DNA of 6,262 bases from Planctomycetaceae bacterium (lineage in GTDB: Bacteria; Planctomycetota; Planctomycetia; Planctomycetales; Planctomycetaceae), in the NCBI GenBank assembly GCA_003503535.1, contig DOCI01000021.1, positions 1-6,262 of the forward strand, written 5' to 3'. A program made the translations under genes and the position numbers. The notes beneath the pieces were generated by a model. It searched no databases, had not been told where the DNA came from, and saw only the letters and a program-made list of their open reading frames with translations. Shown one piece after another: positions 1 to 5,968 of this stretch. Within the stretch, counting starts at the first letter, position 1, and every line of letters starts with the position of its first letter.

Positions 1-80
1 AGATTATCAAATCCACACGGGCCCCTCGCTGACGCGTCGGGTTGTGATTTATTGGAATTTGCAAAACTTCAGTTCAGACT
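1..80. other. Left edge: possible end of an upstream gene, comB leader
   Basis: This 80-base stretch cannot be assigned with certainty. Frame 1 of the + strand stays open from base 1 to a TGA at 82-84, which would overlap the comB ATG at 81 as ATGA, the pattern of translationally coupled genes. Frame 2 is also open, to a TGA at 221-223, but that would overlap comB by about 140 bases and is less likely. Frame 3 stops at 30-32 and again at 45-47. An 8-base palindrome GACGCGTC lies at 31-38. I see no convincing promoter and no good Shine-Dalgarno site before 81. Confidence 0.25.
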
Positions 81-881
81 ATGACTCTTACCGCACTTTC
101 AGGAAAACGCTCGTCCCTTATGGCTATCGATCCTACAACTCAAACTCGACAACTCACGACGTATTTACTGCCCGATTTAATCCCTGCCAATCAAAAAATG
201 AAAGGCAGCGCAGTCGTGATTGATATTCTGCGTGCTTCGAGCACCATCTGCTCGGCACTGGAGTCAGGAGCCTCGGCAGTGATTCCCTGCGAGCATATTG
301 AGACGGCTCAACTGACGCGAAAAGACTTTGATGATGATACGGTACTGATGGGAGGCGAACGGCAGGGGGTTAAGATTGAAGGATTTGATCTGGGAAATTC
401 TCCGCGAGACTACACTAAGGACGTTGTCGAGAATCGGACTTTGATTTTCAGCACAACGAACGGCACGCGCGCTTTGCATCGATGTCAGACGGCTCAGAGA
501 GTCGCGATTGGATGTTTTCTGAATCGATCCCCAATCGTGAACTGGTTACAGCAGGATGCAGGGCCGATACATCTGGTTTGTGCGGGAACCGATGGTAAGA
601 TCACACTGGAAGACTGTCTGTTCGCTGGAGCAGTCGCAGAGGGGTTGATTTCACGCGGCGATCAGCTCGACATGAACGATGCAACTCGCCTCTGCCTGAA
701 CCTGTATCACATGTCGATTCAGCATAGCGAGGGAATTCATCTGAGGCTGCTGGAATCTCAGGGAGGACAAAATCTCCAACATCTTTCGATGGAGGAAGAT
801 GTCGCTTTCTGTGCTCAGGTGGATGTCCTGGAAAATGTGCCGGTATGGGACAGTGGATTGAATCGGATTAACAACGATTAA
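81..881 (+). CDS. comB: 2-phosphosulfolactate phosphatase (ComB family)
   Basis: This 266-residue cytoplasmic protein belongs to the ComB family (EC 3.1.3.71), Mg-dependent acid phosphatases that hydrolyse 2-phosphosulfolactate to sulfolactate. In methanogens this is an early step of coenzyme M synthesis; in bacteria it serves sulfolactate formation or an unknown role. Visible family blocks are VIDILRASST (residues 46-55), MGGER (90-94) followed by LGNSPRDY (104-111), STTNGTRAL (124-132) and CAGTDGKITLEDC (167-179). Length is slightly above the usual 230-250 because of an N-terminal extension. Family homology begins near residue 28 (YLLPDL), so the ATG at 120 (Met14) is as plausible as the one at 81; neither has a strong ribosome binding site. 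No comA or other sulfonate gene is in the window. It converges on ubiD. The family call is firm; the in vivo substrate is inferred. Confidence 0.9.
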   Translation: MTLTALSGKRSSLMAIDPTTQTRQLTTYLLPDLIPANQKMKGSAVVIDILRASSTICSALESGASAVIPCEHIETAQLTRKDFDDDTVLMGGERQGVKIEGFDLGNSPRDYTKDVVENRTLIFSTTNGTRALHRCQTAQRVAIGCFLNRSPIVNWLQQDAGPIHLVCAGTDGKITLEDCLFAGAVAEGLISRGDQLDMNDATRLCLNLYHMSIQHSEGIHLRLLESQGGQNLQHLSMEEDVAFCAQVDVLENVPVWDSGLNRINND

Positions 882-926
882 TTCGACAAGTCCTGACAGC
901 ATGATCTCATTCGTTCAAAGAGATCT
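882..926. other. Convergent comB/ubiD gap with weak inverted repeats
   Basis: The gap between the two convergent stop codons is 45 bases. It contains GATCTC (903-908) paired with GAGATC (920-925) across an 11-base loop. A 10-base palindrome AGAGATCTCT (919-928) runs into the ubiD stop codon. Neither is GC-rich or followed by a T run, so this is at best a poor terminator for either gene. Confidence 0.3.
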
Positions 927-2762
927 CTATGAAATGATCCCGTGCAGTGGGCCCCCTTTTGCTGCCAGAGCATCGACACTGCGGGTCACTTCCGGGTCTT
1001 CAATCAAAGGTGGGGCATGGTGCGGTTTGACGCGGGCATCGATAATTAATGCTCCCTCACAACCCCAGTGCTTTTGATCGGTGAAGGCTCCAATTCCAAA
1101 AATATCGGCGGCAGGGTTGCTGCGGGTAAATGTCGCCCACAGGAAATTGTTGAGCGTCGCGGCAGCGAACTCTGCATCATCGACAACAATCACCAGACGG
1201 AATTTATTGACGGGGTGAGTAACTGGTAAATCGAGCAAAGGCTGTATTCCTCGTGATTCCTGATCGCTTTGATAGTCCAGTCCAGAAACCGCGAGGACTC
1301 CCGGCATGACCAGCTGGGCGGATTGAATATTGTGTGGCAAATTCAAAGCGCCCGTTAATTCCGCTTGCAACTCGAATTTTGGTGAGCCTGCAGCAGCGAT
1401 GACTAATTTCGAGCCTTCGTTGAATCCAGAGCCGGAATAGTCGAGTGTGTCAATCGTGGTTCGTGTCTGAAAATGCAGATCTCGGGTCCAGTCGGCTCGT
1501 TGTAAAACGTGCTGCAGAAACTTGGAAATATCGTGACAGTTCAAAGACGGATCATCTTCATGAGCCGCTATGATGAGATACTTCGCGAGCGAAAGTTGAC
1601 CTTGCCCAAGAATCGCATTGGCACAGGTGAGTAGTTCCTGGGGTCGACGTTCTTTTGCATAAGGGACATATCGTTCGCTACCGATTGCGAGCAACAAAGG
1701 ATGCACGCCCGCGGCATCGACGGCATGAATTTCGTGGACGCCCGCAATGACCGTCGGGATGATCGGTCCGGTGATTTCATGAATGATCTCCCCAAAAGCC
1801 GTGTCTTCCTGGGGAGGTCGTCCGACCACCGTAAAAGGCCAGATTGCACCGGGGCGATGATAGACCGCTTCAACATTCAATACTGGGAATTCGTGCTGGA
1901 GACTGTAATACCCGAGATGATCGCCAAAGGGGCCTTCGGGCAACTGGCGTTCAGGATCGATAGTACCGACGATACAAAAGTCGGCCTCGGCATAAATGCC
2001 CGCTCGATTCGGTGAAGTAATCATTGGAATCCGATAACCGGCAAGCGCTCCCCCAAACATCAGTTCCGACATCCCTTCCGGCAGCGGCATGACGGCAGCG
2101 AGTGTCATCGCAGGATGCCCGCCAACGAAAATATTGACGCGAAACGGTTTTCCCTCTGCCAGGGCATGAGAGTGGTGCACACCGATACTGCGATGGATCT
2201 GGTAGTGCAGTCCGATTTGTCGATTCGGCTCGTATTCATTCCCCGAAAGCTGCACGCGATACATTCCCAGGTTCGATCCCATCAAACCTGGTTTCGCAAC
2301 ATCCTCAGAATAGACCTGCGGCAGAGTCACAAACGCTCCTCCATCCTTCGGCCAGGAAACCAGCTGAGGAAGTTCTGTGATTTTGATTTGATGCTTCAGG
2401 ACGGGACCGCGACGGACTTTCCTGGGCAGCATCCTGATTGCGGTTGGTAATGCCTTGAGAGATTTAAGAGGCGCTTTGAAAGCGGCATTCGGATCAATTT
2501 TTAATGCGACGAGTTGACGAACGTTTTCGAGTGTATCCCGGAACAAATAGCGAGTCCGGTCCATCGTGCCGAACAGATTTCCCACCATGGGAAAACGACA
2601 GCCACTCACATTTCTGAAGAGCAGTGCAGGGCCTTGTGCCTGATAGACACGACGTTGAATTTCGGCCATCTGTAGATGAGGATCGATCGGCACATCGATT
2701 TCAAGCAGGTGCTGCCCGCGTTTTAAATCGTTCAGACAGGCAGCAAGAGATCTATTGGCCAT
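927..2762 (-). CDS. ubiD: UbiD-family prenylated-FMN decarboxylase, long form
   Basis: This 611-residue cytosolic enzyme is a UbiD-type (de)carboxylase, which uses prenylated FMN made by a UbiX partner (not in this window) to decarboxylate aromatic or unsaturated acids, typically in ubiquinone or menaquinone synthesis. Catalytic and cofactor residues can be placed by motif. NLGMYR gives Asn164 and Arg169, GLHYQ gives His186, and MSEL gives Glu233; Asn, His and Glu match the metal ligands. PEGPFGDH gives Glu276 and Asp281, completing the Glu-Arg-Asp set. The protein exceeds the roughly 490-residue E. coli UbiD through a C-terminal region (about 430-611) with TLDYSG (439-444), VIVVDD (524-529) and a WATFTRSNP segment (542-550). 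This resembles the roughly 600-residue menaquinone-type UbiD of Helicobacter and Bacteroidetes, so a menaquinone role is the best guess. The ATG at 2762 has no clear Shine-Dalgarno site, but the next Met is at residue 32, inside the conserved part. Confidence 0.92.
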   Translation of the reverse strand: MANRSLAACLNDLKRGQHLLEIDVPIDPHLQMAEIQRRVYQAQGPALLFRNVSGCRFPMVGNLFGTMDRTRYLFRDTLENVRQLVALKIDPNAAFKAPLKSLKALPTAIRMLPRKVRRGPVLKHQIKITELPQLVSWPKDGGAFVTLPQVYSEDVAKPGLMGSNLGMYRVQLSGNEYEPNRQIGLHYQIHRSIGVHHSHALAEGKPFRVNIFVGGHPAMTLAAVMPLPEGMSELMFGGALAGYRIPMITSPNRAGIYAEADFCIVGTIDPERQLPEGPFGDHLGYYSLQHEFPVLNVEAVYHRPGAIWPFTVVGRPPQEDTAFGEIIHEITGPIIPTVIAGVHEIHAVDAAGVHPLLLAIGSERYVPYAKERRPQELLTCANAILGQGQLSLAKYLIIAAHEDDPSLNCHDISKFLQHVLQRADWTRDLHFQTRTTIDTLDYSGSGFNEGSKLVIAAAGSPKFELQAELTGALNLPHNIQSAQLVMPGVLAVSGLDYQSDQESRGIQPLLDLPVTHPVNKFRLVIVVDDAEFAAATLNNFLWATFTRSNPAADIFGIGAFTDQKHWGCEGALIIDARVKPHHAPPLIEDPEVTRSVDALAAKGGPLHGIIS

Positions 2763-2779
2763 GATGAAAAGTTCTATAG

Positions 2780-2796
2780 GTCAGACTGTATCTGAC
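2780..2796. promoter_or_regulatory. Inverted repeat just upstream of ubiD
   Basis: GTCAGA (2780-2785) and TCTGAC (2791-2796) form a perfect 6-base inverted repeat with a 5-base spacer, 18 bases before the ubiD ATG. It could be an operator half-site pair or a leader hairpin. The position supports a regulatory role, but a repeat this short can arise by chance. Confidence 0.3.
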
Positions 2797-2809
2797 GGAA
2801 TCGACGGAT

Positions 2810-2839
2810 ATCTTAAATCTTCATATCGATTCTAGCCAA
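2810..2839 (-). promoter_or_regulatory. Candidate ubiD promoter
   Basis: On the - strand, TTGGCT (plus coordinates 2834-2839) and TAAGAT (2810-2815) are separated by 18 bases, each matching the sigma-70 consensus at four of six positions. It lies between the upstream terminator and ubiD, where a promoter is needed because the terminator isolates ubiD. The match is weak and planctomycete promoters are poorly defined. Confidence 0.25.
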
Positions 2840-2861
2840 AACGAGCTGAAGTTCGAGGCAT

Positions 2862-2895
2862 AAAAAAAGCGGCACTTACTGGAAGTGCCGCTTTT
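2862..2895 (-). terminator. Intrinsic terminator after the lipoprotein gene, bidirectional in form
   Basis: A perfect 13-base-pair stem joins 2865-2877 and 2883-2895 around the 5-base loop at 2878-2882; the core is GCGGCACTT paired with AAGTGCCGC. On the - strand the stem is followed by seven T's (complement of 2862-2868), a textbook rho-independent terminator 36 bases after the lipoprotein stop codon. On the + strand the hairpin ends in TTTT, so it could also stop antisense transcription. It separates the secretin/lipoprotein unit from ubiD. Confidence 0.9.
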
Positions 2896-2930
2896 GATTT
2901 GTACAAGCTGTTCAAGTGAAGTTCGCGGGC

Positions 2931-3674
2931 TTAAAAGAATCCGCCACCAGCTCCACCGCCACCGCCGAATCCGCCATTTGCACCGCTGCCGAATCCGTTG
3001 TTGCCGAAGTTATTGTTATTTCCGCCTCCGCCAATGTGCTGATACCAGTCGCGTTCGGATTCGATCGAGTTGTAACCAGGACCGTAAGGTGTGGCGACGA
3101 TAGTCCGTTGTTGACCATCCGGATTGCCGAGATCGGTCAGGATTTGAGCGACGAGGTCACGACGGTAGGAATCGAGCTCGGGATTCGAATTGTTTTCAGA
3201 CCGTTCCACCAGAACCGGAAACGGAGCTGATCGCATACGAGCAGAGATTTCCAGGATCTTGTCTTTTCCATCAGACGTCAGCTCGGCTGTTTCGAGGACG
3301 AAGTCGCGATCATACAAAATGAAGTCGACAGCTTCGGCATTCGTTTCCATTGCCTGATAGTGAGACCGGACCACAACGCCCAAAGGAAGTACTTCGGGAA
3401 TCGCGTGGTTACGGAATCGGCTCCAGAAGCGGGCATTCGCCGTCGACCAGGAATAACCCCAGCCTCTGCCTCCACTTCCGCCCCACCAGGAGGAGCCACC
3501 ACCTTCACAGGTGTCGCAGGTTTCACAGGTTTCGCAACCGGTTTGACAGACATCACAGCTGGTCACTTCACAAGTCTCGCATGACGAACCGCCACGCCAG
3601 CCGGCACAGCCAGTCATCAGACTGGATCCGAGTACCAGGGCTGTCGAAAACATTGTCCAGGATGAACGGGTCAT
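2931..3674 (-). CDS. Cys- and Gly-rich lipoprotein with OmpA-like region
   Basis: I do not recognise a named gene. The 247-residue product begins with a lipoprotein signal: Arg3, a hydrophobic stretch, then the lipobox LMTGC with the lipidated Cys23. Next comes a cluster of eight cysteines at 32, 35, 40, 43, 47, 50, 53 and 56, mostly CxxC pairs, then a Gly/Trp-rich stretch (58-76). A folded region (about 80-213) contains DFILYDRDF (117-125), ELTSDGKDKI (131-140), a predicted strand PVLVER (153-158), NPELDSYRRDLV (164-175) and RTIVATPYG (190-198). This order recalls an OmpA-like domain (strand, LTxxG helix, strand, LSxxR helix), but it is too divergent to assert peptidoglycan binding. The tail (214-247) is almost all Gly, Asn and Phe. 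The ATG at 3674 follows a run of seven G's three bases upstream, a possible G-rich ribosome binding site. It lies 191 bases downstream of the secretin gene on the same strand and is probably an envelope partner. The gene is certain; the function is unknown. Confidence 0.88.
   Translation of the reverse strand: MTRSSWTMFSTALVLGSSLMTGCAGWRGGSSCETCEVTSCDVCQTGCETCETCDTCEGGGSSWWGGSGGRGWGYSWSTANARFWSRFRNHAIPEVLPLGVVVRSHYQAMETNAEAVDFILYDRDFVLETAELTSDGKDKILEISARMRSAPFPVLVERSENNSNPELDSYRRDLVAQILTDLGNPDGQQRTIVATPYGPGYNSIESERDWYQHIGGGGNNNNFGNNGFGSGANGGFGGGGGAGGGFF
2934..3032 (-). repeat. Gly/Asn-rich low-complexity coding repeat
   Basis: This is the C-terminal 33 residues of the lipoprotein (215-247), encoded by degenerate GGN, AAC and TTC codons seen on the + strand as repeated ccgcca and ccgaa units. 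Gly, Asn and Phe make up nearly all residues, and the protein ends in GFF. Such tails are flexible and can mediate weak contacts. No exact unit is kept over the whole stretch. Confidence 0.7.
3504..3536 (-). repeat. 18-base tandem repeat in the cysteine cluster
   Basis: Two 15-base copies (3504-3518 and 3522-3536, plus-strand reading ttcacaggtgtcgca and ttcacaggtttcgca) differ at one base and lie 18 bases apart. They encode the CETC and CDTC units of the lipoprotein. The near identity suggests that part of the cysteine cluster grew by a recent six-codon duplication. Confidence 0.7.
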
Positions 3675-3865
3675 ATTCCCCCCCGAGAATAACTGAAGCG
3701 ACGATTTGGCGTCGTTTTGAAATCTTTTTGCAAATAATCCGGTTTCAGATCCGCTTAAAACCGCTTTGTCATTGAACGATATCGTCGTTCTGTCAAATAC
3801 TAATTACCGTTTCACAGCGAAATGTTACTCACATCCCCAAATTCGACACATCTAATCCAACCAGT
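3675..3865 (-). promoter_or_regulatory. Structured secretin-lipoprotein gap, possible leader
   Basis: This non-coding gap between two co-directional genes holds three inverted repeats. One runs 3696-3717 (core CGACG/CGTCG, eight pairs including a G-U, 6-base loop). The second pairs CGGTTT 3740-3745 with AAACCG 3758-3763. The third pairs GAACGA 3774-3779 with TCGTTC 3785-3790 and overlaps the palindrome ACGATATCGT 3776-3785. A direct repeat CCGCTT lies at 3751-3756 and 3761-3766. On the - strand a perfect -35-like TTGACA (plus 3791-3796) comes just before the third repeat, but no good -10 box follows at 15-19 bases. No terminator with a T run follows the secretin stop, so read-through into the lipoprotein gene is possible. 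Confidence 0.4.
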
Positions 3866-5968
3866 TTAACGCTGCTGGTACTGTGGAGTTTGAATGTAAC
3901 GGGTATTGGAAACAGGAGCCGCGTATTGCTGATTGAACATTTGAGTGTTGTAGTTCGGAGTTCCAGCCGGATTCATCATTGCTGCCGTAGGATTTCCACC
4001 GCGATAAGACTGAGCCCCCGCGTCAGGAACCGGCATCATTGGATTTGGTGACTGCAACATTTGAGAATTGTTCTGGTATCCCTGAAAGGGATGCCCCGGA
4101 TAATTCTGATTCTGCGGAGCCATCATCGGCTGCGTATTCATCATTCCCTGATTTCCCTGAGGCTGATAGATTTGCTGCTGATACATGTTCTGCTGATTCA
4201 TTATCTGAGGATTCATCATCTCTTGATCATAATACTGCTGTTCGGTGGGATACTGGTTGTACATGCCGTTATCAAACCCCTGTCCCTGTTGCATTTCGAC
4301 ACCAGGAAGACCGTTGCTATTTCCCTGATAGCGAGAATTCTGATTCATCCAGGGAGCCGGTGAAGGAACTCCACTTGGCTGATTGGCCTGTGGAATTGGT
4401 CCATACTGCGGTGTTGCTGGTGAAGGATTGTAAACGTTGAATCCAACGGGAGTTGGTTCGCCAACATGATTTCCGTAAGGAGACAGTTGATAGACTTCGT
4501 TGTCGGGAGCCCCTTCGGTCATTGCATAGCGATAGAGTTCAACATCGTTCGGGTGAGTGACATTAAAACCAGGAACCGGAGGAACTTCATCAGGATCCAT
4601 CGCTCGGACGATTTCCGGAGTGACCAGAACAATCAATTCCAGTTCGTCTTCGTTGGCCCGCTTGCTGTTGAACAATAATGGCCCGATCAGTGGTATTTCC
4701 CCGAGGTAGGGAATTCGAGTCACTTCGGTACTTTGCTGACGTGACAGTAATCCGCCCAGAACAATAGTTTGTCCTTCGCGAAGTTCAACAGTGGTATTCA
4801 CCCGGCGAGAACTCAAACCCGGAATACCACCAACGGTGGCATTCGGATCGATTTTGGAAAACTCGGGAGAGATACGCAAGCGAATAAGATCGCCAGCGAC
4901 AACAGTTGGAACGACAACCATCGATGTTCCGAAACCTCGAAACTGAGTCGTTTGACCTTGTGCTCCTCCAATACCAACAATCGTAGGGACAGCAAATTCG
5001 CCACCGGCCAAAAAAGTAGCCGGGTGCCCGCTTAAGGTTGTCAATGAAGGTCGCGAAAGAATTTTCGCGGTTCCGTTTGAAGCCAGTGCGCTGATTAAGA
5101 CACTGACATCGCCATTGCTGAAAATACCCGTCAATGTAGGCACACCGCCGGAAATGGCAGAGGTGAGGGCTGTACTGCCATCATTAATCAACACGTTAAT
5201 GTTGACTCCCATACGTCGTAACTGAGAGCGGTTCAACTCGGCAATCGTAACGTGCAACATGACCTGGAATTCTCCAGGCACCTGCAACATGTTGACAATA
5301 AAACTTGAAAACAGGTTGTCGTTATCTCGACCTGCTGGACCACCTCGATCTCCAAAATCATCTCCCCGACCACCGGCTCCGCCCGGCCCGCCGAGTCCAC
5401 CGTAATCGTCGATGAATTCACCGCGAATGATCTGCAAGATCCGAGCTGCCTCAGCGGCATCCCGAGCTTCCCCTTTGACCACAAGTTTTTCGTGCAGAGG
5501 AATCAGATAGACTTTACTGTTCGGAAACAATATCGCCAACTTGCGTTCGAGCTTGCCGTAATCGATTCGAACCTGTTCTTCAATGTTCGGATCGCGAATG
5601 GTCGTGATTTCATAGATCAGTGGATTGTCATCGCCTTCAAACCACAACGTTAATGTCGTTGTACCTAGGGCAGCTCCGATTATCGCAAATTCATTGTCCT
5701 CGAATGGAGCAATATCGATCACGGTTGGATCTGCAATCGCCATGCGTGTGACGCGTTTCCGAGTCTTTATCAACTGGCTGCGATTTTGAATGATCTCTAG
5801 TTTTCGTTCCACTTTGGGCATACTGATAATGCGAGCATCCAGCCCTGGCTGAGGTGCACTTTGCCCGAACGAAACGGCCGTACATGACAGAATCAGACCA
5901 CACAATGCAAGTTCCATAACTCGCAATCTGCTTGTCAGTTGCCCAATATACCTCGATGAATCCGCCAT
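3866..5968 (-). CDS. Secretin-like outer-membrane protein (CpaC/RcpA type) with Q/N-rich tail
   Basis: This 700-residue protein should form a gated outer-membrane ring of the type II/III secretion and pilus-assembly superfamily. In order: a signal sequence with a long n-region (core 18-32, likely cleavage near 35-38); a pilus-assembly N-terminal domain (about 47-125, with VTRMAIADPTVIDI at 73-86); a BON-like ring domain (about 132-186, LVVKGEARDAAEAARI at 162-177); a Gly/Asp/Arg linker (188-217); the secretin domain (about 221-455), with LSRPSLTTLSGHPATFLAGGE (304-324, apart from its exact bounds) and the C-terminal signature RIPYLGEIPLIGPLLF (418-433) followed by ELIVLVTPEIV (444-454); and a low-complexity tail (about 461-700). 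CpaC/RcpA proteins are usually near 450-500 residues, so the extra length is the tail. The ATG at 5968 is supported by AAGGAG nine bases upstream. The lipoprotein gene follows. No ATPase, pilin or platform gene is in the window, so the substrate is unknown. An alternative is a non-pilus type II-like secretin. Confidence 0.93.
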   Translation of the reverse strand: MADSSRYIGQLTSRLRVMELALCGLILSCTAVSFGQSAPQPGLDARIISMPKVERKLEIIQNRSQLIKTRKRVTRMAIADPTVIDIAPFEDNEFAIIGAALGTTTLTLWFEGDDNPLIYEITTIRDPNIEEQVRIDYGKLERKLAILFPNSKVYLIPLHEKLVVKGEARDAAEAARILQIIRGEFIDDYGGLGGPGGAGGRGDDFGDRGGPAGRDNDNLFSSFIVNMLQVPGEFQVMLHVTIAELNRSQLRRMGVNINVLINDGSTALTSAISGGVPTLTGIFSNGDVSVLISALASNGTAKILSRPSLTTLSGHPATFLAGGEFAVPTIVGIGGAQGQTTQFRGFGTSMVVVPTVVAGDLIRLRISPEFSKIDPNATVGGIPGLSSRRVNTTVELREGQTIVLGGLLSRQQSTEVTRIPYLGEIPLIGPLLFNSKRANEDELELIVLVTPEIVRAMDPDEVPPVPGFNVTHPNDVELYRYAMTEGAPDNEVYQLSPYGNHVGEPTPVGFNVYNPSPATPQYGPIPQANQPSGVPSPAPWMNQNSRYQGNSNGLPGVEMQQGQGFDNGMYNQYPTEQQYYDQEMMNPQIMNQQNMYQQQIYQPQGNQGMMNTQPMMAPQNQNYPGHPFQGYQNNSQMLQSPNPMMPVPDAGAQSYRGGNPTAAMMNPAGTPNYNTQMFNQQYAAPVSNTRYIQTPQYQQR
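3869..4588 (-). repeat. Gln/Asn/Met/Pro/Tyr-rich tail-coding region
   Basis: This encodes residues 461-700 of the secretin, beyond the conserved domain. By hand count of residues 541-700, 33 are Gln, 22 Asn, 17 Met, 17 Pro and 14 Tyr. There is no Cys, and Lys is absent after residue 436. Short motifs such as MMNP, QNQNY and NQQ recur without a fixed period. The tail is predicted to be disordered. Coding is continuous with the secretin, with no sign of a frameshift. Confidence 0.8.
5318..5407 (-). repeat. Gly/Asp/Arg-rich interdomain linker
   Basis: This encodes residues 188-217 of the secretin, with GGLGGPGGAGGRGDD (190-204) followed by DRGG and AGRDND. It sits between the BON-like and secretin domains, where canonical family members have a short loop or further ring domains. 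It is a flexible insertion and keeps the frame. Confidence 0.65.

Noticed and set aside
882..928. A convergent terminator between comB and ubiD.
   Set aside because: The stems are 6 bases with an 11-base loop, or a palindrome without a loop, are AT-rich and lack a T run, so I do not call a terminator.
2115..2450. A + strand reading frame of 111 codons within ubiD.
   Set aside because: The - strand frame here carries the conserved UbiD motifs (Asn164, Arg169, His186), so the + strand frame is a shadow.
3350..3775. A + strand reading frame of 141 codons opposite the lipoprotein.
   Set aside because: It is an antisense shadow rich in Arg, His and Ser, with no recognisable domain. The - strand frame has a lipobox, ordered domains and its own terminator.
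4000..4350. Recurring ctgctgat/gattcat-like words that suggested a CRISPR or tandem array.
   Set aside because: The words vary in spacing and sequence, stay in frame with the secretin and reflect Gln, Asn and Met codons. There are no constant repeats or unique spacers.
4061..4363. A + strand reading frame of 100 codons that looks like a Leu/Ile/His-rich membrane protein.
   Set aside because: It is the antisense of the Q/N/M-rich tail of the secretin. Reverse complements of CAG, AAC, ATG and TAT codons read out of frame give hydrophobic and His codons by composition alone. There is no ribosome binding site.
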